NCBI RefSeq assembly: GCF_050947875.1
Contig: NC_134577.1
Location: forward strand, 66,467,639-66,531,638
From: Dermacentor variabilis
Lineage: Eukaryota; Arthropoda; Arachnida; Ixodida; Ixodidae
Length of the DNA stretch: 64,000 nt
Direction: 5' to 3'
Position numbers and translations under genes: made by a program
Shown: positions 1 to 10,721 of the stretch, piece by piece
Position numbering within the stretch: position 1 is the stretch's first letter
How the letters are laid out: the number at the start of each line of letters is the position of its first letter
The notes under the pieces: model-generated
What the model saw: the letters and a program-made list of their open reading frames with translations, nothing else
Databases searched by the model: none
What the model was told of the DNA's origin: nothing

Positions 1-1090
1 GCTCGGTATGATATACCATCTGGACCCGGAGATGATGAGCGCCTGCAGAGAGCTAGTGCCGTCTCGAGCTCCTCCATTGTAAAAGGAAGGTCCATGCAGC
101 AATCACGGGAATGGGGGACGTCATCTCGGGCTGGAGGATCTGGACGTGTCGCTTGGTCTGCCATCCGCGCACAAAAGTCTTCTGCGACATCGATGTCTTG
201 CCGCCCTTGGAAAAGCGCGAGTGCCTTGAATGGAAAACGCTGTTCCCGAAGGCAACGCAGACCTTGCACCGTTTTCCAAATGTGATACAGTGGCTTGCGT
301 GGGTCGAGTGTCTGGCAAAACGTTGCCCAACGTTCCGACGCTAATCTACCCATTCGACGCTGAATCTTCTTTTGCATCCTCCTGGCTGCCCTAAGGTCAT
401 GGATTGATTTTGTACGCCGATATCGACGTACCGCCCGGCGACGAAGGGCTCGAAGTCGCTCTAATTCTATGTCGAAGTCGTTTCACGTGTAAGAGATCGT
501 CAGCATGCGAGTGGCGTTTTGCATCGTATTTTTAATTGTTTGCTCTAACCCAGAGGGTAGGCCTTCGTGGCAGGCATCTTCCATATCAGATTTGAAGTTG
601 GTCCATTGAATCGTCCGAATGGCATTCCGTAGACCAGATCTAGACGACAAGCCTTTGATGTTCAGATAGGTGGGAATGTGATCACTCCCATGTGTCTCAA
701 TATCTGGAAACCACTTCACACATCTGGCGAGAGAGTTGGAGACGAAAGCAAGGTCGATGCAGCTGCCTTACGTCACGCCTCGAAGAAAGGTGGGGCTACC
801 ATCGTTCAAGAGAGTAAGGCCTCCAAAAGTTGCTCTGCTGCTGATGCTGCTGGTGTCTGGCGACCGGCGATTAGAGATCTGATGACGCTGACAAGCATTG
901 ACAATCAGAAGATTGACAAGTTGCACGTCGTCGTTGGCTGATACCGGTTTAGGTACTATGTTTGCAGTGCTTTCCGCTGTGGTCGAAGTCTTTGTAGATA
1001 CTTGTTCCGACGATTTCGATGGCAGCGCTGGCCACGATGTGGGTAAGAGGCAGAAGGTCCTCCCCCTACTTTCCGAAGCATTGTATCTTT
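1..1090 (-). mobile_element. I-like LINE ORF2 fragment: endonuclease C-terminus and start of reverse transcriptase, degenerate
   Basis: Read on the minus strand, this is the 5' part of ORF2 of the element whose ORF1 lies at 1092-2057. The C-terminal half of an apurinic/apyrimidinic-type endonuclease is legible from about 900 to 680, with phrases such as GGLTLLNDGSPTF, CIDLAFVSNSLA and the catalytic-region signature GSDHIP. A basic linker follows, and at the window edge the reverse transcriptase entry motif SSSPGPDGISY is read from about 40 to 1, so the element continues to the left. Only about 400 bp separates the ORF1 stop from GSDHIP, whereas a complete endonuclease needs close to 700 bp, so its N-terminal part is deleted. 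An in-frame stop follows LRGVT and frame breaks occur in the linker. The domain identity is clear. Clade assignment to the I/R1 group rests on the three-knuckle ORF1 and is less certain. Confidence 0.8.
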
Positions 1091-1091
1091 G

Positions 1092-2057
1092 TCATTCTTT
1101 GAACATGCTGCTTTTCCCAGTTGCTGGGGCAGCACTACGGCGACGAGAGCTTTCATCTCCTGCTGCCTTCTTTTTGGCTTTCTCTTTTAGTGCCTTTAGT
1201 TCATTCTTCAATGAGAGACATCCTTTATCCGTTGCCAAATGTTCACCATTACAGTTAGGGCACCGATATGCCTGACTTTCACAGGAATCTACGTGGCGAT
1301 TCACACCGCATTTGGCACAGACCAGATTTCTGGTGCACAAGCCCTGAACATGACCAATCTTAAAACACTTACGACATTGCAAAGGCCGTGGTACAAAAGG
1401 TCGAACAGGATAGCGCACAAGTCTTGCCTTTATATGACTAGGCAGCTTTGCAGAGGCGAAAAGTGTCTTCATACAATTTGGCGAGCCCAGCTTTCGAACG
1501 CTAATTATATTGCACGGTGGCGTGCAAACGATCATGTTACCATAGTCGTCGACTTTGAGATCCAAGTCCACATCAGATACGACACCAGCTGCTATATTTG
1601 TACCTTGTGGCATGTAGGGACGCGTGTGGACTCCACAGATTTCAGACAAACCAAGTAGAGTTTGCACCATCTTGTCATCAGTTGTGTCAACAGCAATGAC
1701 ATTTTTCAAGGGGTTCATGCTAACGTCTTGGATTAGTCCAGGGGCATGTTTGAAGAAGAAATCATTAAGTTTCTGTCGAGAGAAAGCATTCAGGCTTACC
1801 ATCGCGTCGACAGGCATGAAAGCTACTGTCGTAGTCTTGATTGGGCTGTATATGATAGTCCCTTCACTTGAGGACAATGCCGGAGACGTCCATCTTGGAC
1901 GGCGGTGCTTGACAGGTATGAAACCGTCCGAATCTTCCGATCTTGAGTCAGAAAGCTCGGAATCAGCAGCGTCGGATCCTACTGCCGAACTGAGCCGCTT
2001 CCTAGCCGCAAGCGGTCTATGCTGACCTCCAGACGAGTCCAAGGCCATATCTTCCAT
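1092..2057 (-). CDS. LINE ORF1 protein: RRM-like region and three CCHC zinc knuckles, intact (321 aa)
   Basis: This is the nucleic-acid-binding ORF1 protein of a non-LTR retrotransposon, which in such elements coats the RNA in a ribonucleoprotein particle. The reading frame is open over its full 321 residues. Residues 1-70 are acidic and serine-rich. About 75-215 resembles the RRM-like region found before zinc knuckles in I/R1-type ORF1 proteins. Three knuckles follow: 228-241 (CX2CX4HX4C), 247-259 (CX2CX4HX3C) and 266-280 (CX2CX3HX6C). The C-terminus is a lysine/arginine-rich tail. The start was taken at the ATG at 2057; a second ATG two codons on cannot be excluded. ORF2 lies directly downstream on the same strand and is badly broken, so an intact ORF1 here is notable. 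Host function is not implied. Confidence 0.82.
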   Translation of the reverse strand: MEDMALDSSGGQHRPLAARKRLSSAVGSDAADSELSDSRSEDSDGFIPVKHRRPRWTSPALSSSEGTIIYSPIKTTTVAFMPVDAMVSLNAFSRQKLNDFFFKHAPGLIQDVSMNPLKNVIAVDTTDDKMVQTLLGLSEICGVHTRPYMPQGTNIAAGVVSDVDLDLKVDDYGNMIVCTPPCNIISVRKLGSPNCMKTLFASAKLPSHIKARLVRYPVRPFVPRPLQCRKCFKIGHVQGLCTRNLVCAKCGVNRHVDSCESQAYRCPNCNGEHLATDKGCLSLKNELKALKEKAKKKAAGDESSRRRSAAPATGKSSMFKE

Positions 2058-3679
2058 CTTCCATATCTTCCATCTCCCAGCAAAATAGGAGTCTTCAGGG
2101 TTCAGTACAAGCGTCGTTGCCTATTACTGATGCACGAAAATAATATAAGTAGAGAAAGACTGCAGCACCAGAAGATCCCTTCAAACACTTCAAAATTACG
2201 CACTGTGTGCAATAGGAAACTTCGGACACACTGATACCACTAAACCATATATACTATAGCAAATATAGAATAGTAACAGCATCAAGACTGCACAGTCATA
2301 AAAAAATTCCGCTAGATTTCACGGCGATTCAGGGTGAACAATGTTCCTTCTAAAGCAAATACCACGTTAACACGGCAGGCTGTAACTTCAGAAAATAGTC
2401 TGATAGTCAGACCACGTTGCAGAACAAGATACGGAGATCAAAGACTGGCAATGCAACTTCCTAACCTTCTAAACGACTACCTCTTAGTACTGAACCTCCC
2501 AAATTCTGGAATTCCAAAGCAATGTTTTAAAAGACGGTAAAAGAATTGTTATTATCAGAAGACTAATACTAATGTTAACCTACACATATAAAATATTTGG
2601 TATATGTCTTGTTATGTTCTTGCTCTGCGTTTCAAGTGCTAAGCAAACTGGACAAGTCTAAGCACATTTCTTTCTTTTTTTCGTGAAATATGTATTAACT
2701 GCTTAAATAATATGCGTACTAGTTTAATTTCATGTGTGCTCTCTTGAATGTATGTGCACTGGCACCACTATGGCGAAAAAATGGCAGTTTCTCCTGAAAT
2801 GTGGCGCAGAAGGTTTCTGAACTATCTTTCCCGATATCTTCTCGAGCATGGAGGCAGTGTGATAGTAATACGGACCGTTCAAGGAGAAGGTGTAACAAAA
2901 ACTGAACCGAGCCAGAAGACGGCGTAATCCGCAGTGGCACGGGTCGAGCGAGTCGCGTCGCGGGGGTCTCCACGCCTTGCCGGGTAGGCAGATAATAGCT
3001 AATTGCCGGGGGCGGGTAAATAGCTATGCGACAAAATGCAGTACAGAAGATAAGCTGTTTCATAGCGTTGACTTAAACCCTTTACGAAAACATCTCTTCA
3101 AATAGATTCCAACATGTACGTTGGATCGGCCTAATTCTCTCTCGAAGTTCCCGAGACAACTTCGCGACTTTCTTCTAAAGGTTTCCTGAAAGTGACAGTT
3201 GCGACCACTTTACACATCGAAATTCTCAGTTACGAAACGCCCCAACGTAGTTATTTGAGAAGTTTATGTCACGATTTTGTAATACTTGAAGAGTTTGCAG
3301 AGATACCCTGACGTAGACGTCGTATAAGGGAATAAAAGACTACGAAGTAACCGAAATTGAATGTTCGCTAAGAGCTCTTGTTAGGATCAAAATGTTTTAT
3401 TTGTTTTGAAATAATATAGACCAAGAAATAAATAGTCGAATAACCAGGCACCCTTTTTTTTTCTTCGTATCTAGTTGTCCACCACCACAAGCGGAGCAAC
3501 TCCAATATTTTGGATGGCCGGATATTTGGCCAGATTGCTGCAATGAAACAATTAATTATCGTGAACTTCGCTACCCTTACGTCGAATAACACAACACAAG
3601 CATTTGAGCTTTGCCTGTGAGCAAGGGCATTTGAAGGTAATATATTTATTTGCTTTCATATCAAGCAAGCTAGTAAGCT
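2058..3679. other. No supported gene
   Basis: This is AT-rich, stop-dense DNA beyond the 5' end of the minus-strand LINE. The only long open frame (2719-3063, minus) has no recognisable motif and unremarkable composition. No tandem repeat longer than a few units is evident. Confidence 0.6.
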
Positions 3680-3982
3680 AGGAAAAAATGGAGCTGGGTA
3701 GGTCATGTAATGTGCCGGTTAGATAGCCGCTGGACCATTCGGGTTGCAGAATGGGTACCAAAAGAAGGAAAACGCAATCGAGGACGACGGAAGACTAGGT
3801 GGAGCGATGAAATGAGGAAATTCGCGGGCGCTAGTTGGAATCAGTTGGCGCAGGACAGGGGTAATTGGAGATCGCAGGGCCTTCGTCCTGCAGATCGCCT
3901 TCGTCCTGCAGACGACATAAAAGAGGCGGCGGCGGCTGCTGCTATTGCTGCCGCTGCTGCCGCTGCCGCCGCTGCTGCCGCT

Positions 3983-4018
<36 letters not shown>

Positions 4019-4027
4019 AACGACTAA
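3680..4027 (+). mobile_element. RTE-like LINE, 5'-truncated 3' end with trinucleotide tail
   Basis: The translation contains the C-terminal block of an RTE-type reverse transcriptase: WVGHVM, RWTIRVAEWVPKEGKRNRG, KTRWSDEMRKFAG and LAQDRGNWRSQG. Two related copies in this window (43340-43740 and 63060-63831) carry the same block. Here the coding sequence runs straight into a (GCC/GCT)n-(GAC)n tract from about 3925 to 4020, read as poly-Ala then poly-Asp. Trinucleotide repeat tails are usual at RTE 3' ends. A short internal duplication (GLRPADRLRPAD) replaces the expected sequence after WRSQG. Confidence 0.78.
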
Positions 4028-4029
4028 CA

Positions 4030-4838
4030 ACGGGCAGACAGATGTGATTCCAGCTTTTTCGAGTAGTATTAAAATATATCACGTAATCACTTTCCGTGCC
4101 TTCCGCTACATTGTGGCACCGTCTATCACCATATGGGCCTAGTGTGCCCACGCTGGAACGCCGACACTCCTCGTACAATTATCAAGAGCCGACGCTGCAA
4201 AAAGCTCCATCACCTTGCAGGCACTATCACATCGTCTTATTGGAATACTCAGCAGAATGTCAGCCTTGCACAGCCTGAATCCGGCACTACAAATGAAATT
4301 ACCGCAAAGGCTCCCACAAAATGACGAAACACTGCTATGTCACCTATGGGCCAAAGGTCAGACCAGCCTTTTCTTCACTAAATAGGATTAGGAAACACTG
4401 GCATCCCGGGTGGTGCCAGCTACTTCTCGCCTAGCCAAACAACAGATGTGAAAGTTGGGCCAGCTCAAACAAACAAACATAATGAAATAGCAAAATAAGA
4501 TACAAATAGCAGTCGCAACGCGCTAAGGCATAGTTCACAGCTCACCTACTGTAGGTTACAACACATGCAATTTACGGAGTGACTGCTGACAGGTCATAAA
4601 AAAAATGAAGTAAAAGAATTTGCGCCTCCCACGATCTGTGTGAATCGGCTTATTCAACCCTTTCAATTGTGTTCTTGAAGAACCACGCGTTGCATCGTAG
4701 AGACCACACGACCCAGTTGCACACACGTTCACTGAACCAGCGCACTTAACATAAACTCGCGGCACTCAATCATGCGCACGTACGTCACGCAGGGCAAAAG
4801 AATAATGACGGTATAACAACTACGACGGCACGAAGAGG
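4030..4838. other. No supported gene
   Basis: No conserved motif, repeat family or credible exon is seen between the RTE tail and the decayed tandem repeat. Confidence 0.55.
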
Positions 4839-5400
4839 ACTGCTTGACGGCGATTGAACGACGACGATGCGATGAAGGCAGCAGCGTGACGGCGACGGAA
4901 TCGCGGCGATGGCGGGACGGCCAACGGATTTCGACGGTGGAGTGACAGCGATGGTACGGCGATGGCGACGTGACGATGACCGCGTGACGACTACGTGCTG
5001 CCGATTCTCGAATGACGCCGATGGTATGACGGCAGCAGGCCGGCGACTGGACGACAATGGGATGATTAAGAGGAATGATTACGATGCAGTGACGACGACC
5101 AGTATCACGACGACAGCGTGACGACAAAAGCACGATAATAATGGGAATGATGAGTGAAATCACTACGACAAGGTGGCGAGGGAATGACAACAAAGCGTGA
5201 CGGCGACTTTGTGATGACGACGCAGTGACGACAATGGCATGACGACTACGGAATGACGATGACGGTATGACGACGGCTCAAAAATGGCGTCGTGTTGAGG
5301 ACGATATCACGGCGCAATGAAAGCGAGAGGGTGAAGATGGTGGAAGGATGACGATGACATGAAAAAGGAGGAATGATCACGATGGCAAGAACGCGATGAA
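4839..5400. repeat. Decayed tandem repeat with a TGACGACnA-type unit of about 14-15 bp
   Basis: The stretch is dominated by diverged copies of a short unit such as GCATGACGACTACG, GAATGACGATGACG and GTATGACGACGGC. The units are most regular around 5210-5280. Serine/arginine-rich ORFs on both strands here (for example 4729-5193 minus) are by-products of the repeat. It may descend from the same GAC/GAT trinucleotide tail seen on the RTE copies. Confidence 0.6.
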
Positions 5401-5591
5401 ATGACTACGTCATAACAACCACGGCGTGTTGGTATTAGAGCTCCCGTCCGCGCATACGTGCGTCGCCGGCCGCCGCAGGCCACCGCCATTATTACAATAT
5501 CCGATATTTGTACTATGTCCGGTGCCCGTCAACCTAGCAAGACTGCAGCCAGCGGCGATGACAATGGTTATATGAGAACAGCGTTTCCACG

Positions 5592-5650
5592 GCAGCGGCG
5601 GCGGCAGCAGCAGCAGCAGCAGCAGCGGCAGCGGCGGCGGTGGCAGCAGC
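5592..5650 (+). repeat. (GCA/GCG)n trinucleotide repeat
   Basis: Interrupted CAG/CGG-type triplets cover about 58 bp. They translate to glutamine/arginine runs in one frame, but no surrounding coding signal supports a protein. Confidence 0.8.
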
Positions 5651-6349
5651 ACGAAAGCTTAACTATAGGCAAAGAAAGCATTGCTTTAAAACTGCACCGC
5701 GGTCGCTTGCAGTTCAAATGTTGCTTATATGAGAGTACTTCTTGTTCGGCCAGTTAGTATTGTGCACAGGGTATCCCACCTAATGTGGGCAAAGCTGTTT
5801 AAAAATAGACCACGAGATACGACGATGGGACTAACGTTGCTTTGTTTGCAGACGCCTTGCCTGAAGTGGTGAGTATCTCTGTTATAATTTATTACCTACT
5901 TAGTCAAAAATATTCACCTAAATATATAATTCTATATTTCCGTAAGCTCGAATGTTAATTTGTGCATCACGCTCGCAAACATACCACTGAATAATTTCTA
6001 ACTTATTACATTTTTCCTATACATTTTATCCCCAACTCAACGTTGTGGTGCAAAATTAAAAAGAAAGAAGGGTGCGAACTGAAGCTGGGCCCGCACGTTT
6101 CTCCCGACCGAAACCGCTCTCGAAAAGTTTTCAAAGAGCTAACGCTACTAAATGGTTGACCGCAAAAACGTCACAAGGCGGCCAAGGCGGGCCAAGACGT
6201 GACAAGGTTTAGATGCCCGACTAGCCCTCGCTTCGCACAAGGCATACGTTGCGGTACCAGTGGTAAACGTGGAATAATTGTTATGTGTCCTGTGCTAACA
6301 GGAAAGAAGCAATGGAAGAATCCCGATTCTCATGAAGCCACATTTGATA
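5651..6349. other. No supported gene; isolated pair of splice-like signals at 5838-5874
   Basis: Mostly AT-rich. A pyrimidine tract ending TTTGCAG (to 5851) and a GTGAGT donor-like site (5869-5874) bracket 17 bp. No flanking exon could be linked to them. Confidence 0.4.
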
Positions 6350-6890
6350 TGTGGGGATGCGAGACTATCACGCGTCCCCTGATATCTTGTTTTCCCGCAT
6401 AGCTCCCTTCTGCAGTGCGGCTTCGCCGCGTGGCCTGGCGCCCGCGGCGGTCGGAGTGGTTGAGGCGCAGTACGAGAGATGGCGCAAGTGTTGCGCTGCG
6501 GCTAGCTGCGGCGGGGTTACTTGGGCGCAAGGGAGAACACGCTTCCTCTTGGGCTGCTGGTCGAGGTACGACGCGGACGTCCCGCGCGTGCACCGATTCA
6601 TGCTTCTGCGAGACTGCCTCGCGTGGCAGCCTTCGGACGCGCCACCGTTCGCGTGACCGTACACGCGAACGACCAGGCGTTGGGATCCAGCATGGGACGA
6701 ACATATTCGCTCGCTATCCGGTCGCGGTGAGTCGGACTTCTAGATTTGTCGCGCGCCCATCGGCATGTTTTGCGTATAGCAACCCGGCTAGCAGGCATTG
6801 ATATTTAAAGGGTGCAATAAACGCCCTTGTGATTGTTTGCACTGCTGTTGTCGTTCCTTTGTCCCAAGAGCACGGGAGGAGGACCCCACA
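6350..6890 (+). mobile_element. Probable solo LTR of an LTR retrotransposon (541 bp)
   Basis: The segment starts TGTGGGG and ends CCCCACA, a perfect 7-bp terminal inversion with the canonical TG...CA ends. Inside, near the 3' end, lie a TATA-like TATTTAAA (about 6802) and an AATAAA (about 6816), followed by a T/G-rich stretch, the expected order of promoter and polyadenylation signals. Flanking 4-mers are GATA on the left and AATA on the right, compatible with a 4-bp target duplication carrying one change. No gag or pol sequence adjoins it, so it would be a solo LTR. Several GC-rich ORFs inside it on both strands are not coding. Confidence 0.5.
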
Positions 6891-7241
6891 AATATAAGAC
6901 AGCACCGTCAAGAATAGCTACACAACCGGCAATTAATAACGTATTTATTTATTTATTTGGTACAGTACTGCGAACAACAGTCCAAGCAGGAGAGGGTGCA
7001 AACAAGAAAAAAAGAAAACGCCCATATTAACAAATCGCAGAGTACTACGTAGCAAGGGTGAAGTTGATCGTAATGGATATCGCTGTGCCATTGTACGCGG
7101 GAAGAATGAAAATTTATATAACTTAGTCCTTGCGAATACAGGCTTGATGTGATGACTGTGTTTATGACGTGAGGCTCGACCAGTGCATTTCTCCAAGTAG
7201 TCGTAAAGTTTTATTGCCAGTTTACCAAAATATAAAAAAAA

Positions 7242-7482
7242 CCGCGTGGTTGCTCAGTGGCTGTGGTGTTGGGCTGCTGAGCACGAAGTCGCGGGATCGA
7301 ATCCTGGCCACGGCGGCCGCATTTCGGTGGAGGCGTAATGCGAGAACACCCGTGTACTTAGATTTAAGTGCACGTTAACGAACCCCAGGTGGTCGAAACT
7401 TCCTGAGTCCTCCACAACGGCGTGCCTCATAATCAGATAGTGGTTTTTGCACGTAAAACCCCATAATTTAAAACAAAAAAAG
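7242..7482 (+). mobile_element. Ruka-type tRNA-derived SINE
   Basis: This is a full-length copy of the common ixodid tRNA-related SINE. The head begins CCGCGTGGTTGCTCAGTGGC (A-box region), and GGGATCGAATCC at about 7293 is the B box of the RNA polymerase III promoter. The body has the usual GTGCACGTTAACGAACCCC block and the end runs GTAAAACCCCATAATTTAA into an A-rich tail. It abuts a minus-strand CR1-like fragment at 7483. Identity is firm; no clean target duplication was found. Confidence 0.88.
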
Positions 7483-7911
7483 AAGCTAAGAAATTCAAAC
7501 GTGCTGTTTTTATCCATTCAGCAAGTGGTTCATGTTCGGCCAATTGTAACATCGCCAAAGGTGTGTCAACACGTTTGAAACATTTGTAAACGTAGCGGAC
7601 GGCTATTCTTGGAACATTTTTCAAGTTTTTCTGCATTTGCTTGAGTAAAAGGGTACCAAACAGCACGGCCGTATTCCACAGAGAGTCTGATAAAGGTTTT
7701 GTATGCCATCAATCTTAGAGAGGGGGAAGATTCGCCCAACTTGTCTAATTTCCTTCGGGCTGGAGAGTATATGTTCTTTATATGGTTAGACCAGTCAAGA
7801 CTGTAAGTTAGTCTCAGTCCTAAATATTTGTATTCGTCAAACTCTTCAAGGGGGTTGCGTTTTATACGGTCGGCAAATGGAAGTTTGTTGTGTTTATTGG
7901 TGATGCACATT
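7483..7911 (-). mobile_element. CR1-like LINE reverse transcriptase C-terminal fragment
   Basis: The minus-strand translation has the thumb region of a CR1/Jockey-like reverse transcriptase: NPLEEFDEYKYLGLRLT, LDWSNHIKNIY, LRLMAYKTFIRLSVEYG and AVWYPFT. A frameshift moves the following segment (IAVRYVYKCFKRVDTPLAML, then ARLNFLA) into another frame. Its 5' end coincides with a run of 20 G at 7912-7931 and its 3' end with the SINE, so both ends are truncated. Confidence 0.8.
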
Positions 7912-7931
7912 GGGGGGGGGGGGGGGGGGGG
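7912..7931. repeat. Poly-G homopolymer (20 bp)
   Basis: An uninterrupted run of about 20 G marks the edge of the CR1-like fragment. The exact length is likely to be uncertain in the assembly. Confidence 0.85.
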
Positions 7932-8139
7932 TGCACAGTTTTCTGATGGTCAATATATAAGTAATCAGAACACAAAAGAAATGAATGAGACGCTGGTATA
8001 ACTGGGCAAGTCAGGCAAAGGTAAACAGACGGCATTTCCGCGTAGTACATAGACACAGAACCCAAAGAGACCCAATCTCAACGATTCTGAGGTCAGGCTA
8101 AGAGCAAAGCTTACCTCCTGAAGGGCACGCCCCCATCAT

Positions 8140-8346
8140 ATACAAAATTGAGTTTTACGTGTAAGACCCGCAATTTGATTAAGAGGTACGTCATAACGGG
8201 GGAGTCCGTAATTATTTTGATCTCCTGGGGCTCTATATAGTGCACCTAAATCTAATTACATGAGCTTTTATTTCATTTTGCCTCCATTAGAATCCATCCG
8301 CCGCGGCCAGGATCAAGCCCGTTACCTAAACGTTAGCCGCGCTACG
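8140..8346 (-). mobile_element. Ruka-type SINE, old and degenerate, reverse orientation
   Basis: Recognisable reverse-complement blocks of the SINE appear in order: TTTTACGTGTAAGACC, a TACGTCATAA block, GGGGCTCTATATAGTGCACC, the B-box region GATCAAGCCCG and a GCCGCGGCC block. Many substitutions and small indels separate it from the copy at 7242-7482. Confidence 0.65.
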
Positions 8347-8445
8347 CCAAGAGAGAGAGAGAGAAAGGCAAAGGAAAAACAGGGAGGTTAACCAGAGATT
8401 ATCTCCGGTTGGCTACCTTGTACTGGGGGAGGGGCAAGGGGATGC
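8347..8445 (-). repeat. Dispersed repeat end with (CT)n/(GA)n tail, minus orientation
   Basis: A (GA)n run is followed by AGGCAAAGGAAAAACAGGG, AGGTTAACCAGAGAT and GGTTGGCTACCTTG. The reverse complement matches the sequence at about 15860-15935 (GGGTAGCCAACCAGAACC, AGTGGTTAACATCCGTGCC, then (CT)n). Both are copies of one repeat family that ends in a CT microsatellite. Confidence 0.6.
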
Positions 8446-9413
8446 AATAGGTGAGAAAGAAAGAAGGATAAAAAAATCTAAACACACACACGCACTTACA
8501 CACGAACTATTTCAGTGGGCACTGTCACGCAGCCCGCAAAGGCGTTCCTAGTCTTACGCAGTGTCACCGTACAGTCCTACGTCACACAGTGTACAGTCAC
8601 AATTTGTCAGAAAGTCCCGTGTCTTTTCCTTCGCCAAAGTCGCCAAAGACGCCAAAGTCACTACGTTACCGCGCCGAGTTACATCCCGCGATGGCGAAGA
8701 AAACTTGCTTTAGGCAACTAATGTGCGATCGAGCTATAACACGTCTGCATGCTATAGAACGACCGGACGAGCGCTGGGCCATCGCTTCCCCGGTATGCTT
8801 GTCTCTATCTGTGTGAGTGTTTATTACGTGCGCGCTGCAAACATGAATGCAAGCCCGTTGGCAGCCCTTTCGGTAGCAGGTTGTTGTTGACGGGTGTCGT
8901 CAATCGCCGTTCTTTGCGTCTCTCTTGCTTGCTTTTCTCTCTCTCCCCATCGCGGTTCAAGAAAGGAGTGATCGAGAGAGCGTAGGCGTGGCGGAAGAAG
9001 AGAGGAGGAGAGCGGTGAGAGAAGCATAGGTGAAGAGGAAGAGTAGAGGAAGAAAGTACAAAGAGAGTGCAGGTGCTGTGGAAAAGGAGATAACGAAGGA
9101 GAAGGGCGCGTGCCAGCTGCTCGCACCCGATACGTAACAGACACAGCAACTAGAGCGCTCGGACACTGAGCTGTGCTCCAGTTCGAGTGCAGAAGTATGT
9201 GTCTCTTCCTCACCTCAACAACAACCTCGACCCTCCTCCCCTCTACCGCTGCCGCTTGATGGATAGTCAGCCAGTATGTTGCGTACATTCGGAGTTGCTA
9301 TGAAGTTTCGAAGTGGGATGCTGTGATTACCCCCAGATATACTCTGTCCAGGTATCGCTAAGCATTGGGATTGGCCACAAGAATTGCCACTTCGTGTGTC
9401 TGCTGATTTACCA
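8446..9413. other. No supported gene
   Basis: Includes a purine-rich stretch at about 8980-9080. Overlapping ORFs on the minus strand (8805-9288) are serine/leucine-rich by-products of it. No motif recognised. Confidence 0.5.
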
Positions 9414-9673
9414 TAAGGTTTTGTGATGACAGATGGCAGATAAATGTAGCAGGTGACACAGCAAAGCTATCGCTAAGACTAAAATCGTCAATGGTTTCTG
9501 CCATATTTTTTTGTTTACTTTCGTTTCATTCAGGTGTCTACCACAGTCACACAAGGATGCCTGTTCACGTAAAGACGATGCTTTTGGCCAAACGGTTGCA
9601 ACAAAACATTTACCAATAAAGTTCCACAACAGGAGTACACCAATGAATATTACGACGAATGATGAGTACTTGT

Positions 9674-9940
9674 ACTCTTTAAAAACGTTTACACCCTTTG
9701 AGGCTTATCTTGTCTCACAACAATAATCCTGATCTGCCTTGCTTGCGTTTCCTTTCTTGAAAACTCACCGCTCGCTACTTTTCTGTCGAGAATGCTGTGT
9801 CACGCTGATAACGCACAAGCCGTTCGTGACTTGTGAGTACCGGGCTCGCAGCGTTAAAGAAAGGAAACGCAAGCAAGGCAGATGGCGATTATTGCTGTGG
9901 GACAGGATAAGCCCCAAAGGGTGTAAACATTTTAAGAGTG
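9674..9940. mobile_element. MITE with terminal inverted repeats of about 80 bp
   Basis: The left arm starts ACTCTTTAAAAACGTTTACA and the right arm ends TGTAAACATTTTAAGAGTG. The arms continue through matched blocks (CCTTTGAGGCTTATCTTGTC, TCTGCCTTGCTTGCGTTTCC) for about 80 bp each. TGT lies on both sides. The paralogous locus at 60621-60630 reads TACTTGTGAC without the element, an empty site. The CACT-like terminus and 2-3 bp duplication suggest a CACTA-related superfamily, but that is a guess. It has no coding capacity. Confidence 0.85.
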
Positions 9941-10721
9941 TGTGACACCCTTCTAGCGACTTGCAGTGTTAATATTTTACAGCCTAAATGCCAATAAATG
10001 AGGTAACTGTGACATACCAATTATAACCAAGGTCCACAGATATGCTCTGGTAGACTTACATCGCACTGTGAGGCATTCAGAATATTTCGCTTGACACGAT
10101 AGAAGTGCTCGTTGCATTTCTATCAACAGGGCAGTATAATAAATGCACTCGTTTAAGTACGGTCACCAGTGGTAAAATATTTGGCAGACTTGACTATATT
10201 TGACGTCTAGGTATAACGGGAAGCGTCGCGGGAATCGTTGCAGCAGGAGTCGGCGACGTGCGTTCAGCGTCGTTCTGCGGGACGTTTTGGCTGCATAGCG
10301 ACGTTGTGCGGCTGCGGGAAGCTTACGCTGGCGCTCCTCGAAATCAGCCGAGGTCAGCAGCTTCTCCATGTGGGGCATTCTGACGGAAACGGCAACGATT
10401 CTCGTCTACTCAGCGGGAATCGCTGCAGCACGAGACGCCGACGCGCGTCGAGCTGGTGGGACCTTAGCGGCCCGATACCCGCTTGGTCGTTTCCCTGTTG
10501 CTTAGTATTTTAAGACGTTGAGGAAAGCCGAACCAAAATTCAGCTGAAAGGTACCTAGTGGCCTGAGACGTGTTTTGTTGTTGCCTGTAGTGTTTAGGAT
10601 GCCGAATAAACCAGAACCAGCTAAACCAGCGCGACACTCGTTCACATCTCTTGCTCTAGGCAATACGACGGCGGATACAAGGGTGCGACGCTGACGATGC
10701 CGTCAGAGGGAAACTTGACGC

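Noticed and set aside
4729..5193. Arg/Ser-rich 154-aa minus-strand ORF
   Set aside because: By-product of the decayed TGACGAC-type tandem repeat.
6330..6801. Overlapping ORFs of 65-128 aa on both strands
   Set aside because: They lie wholly inside the probable solo LTR and arise from its high GC content.
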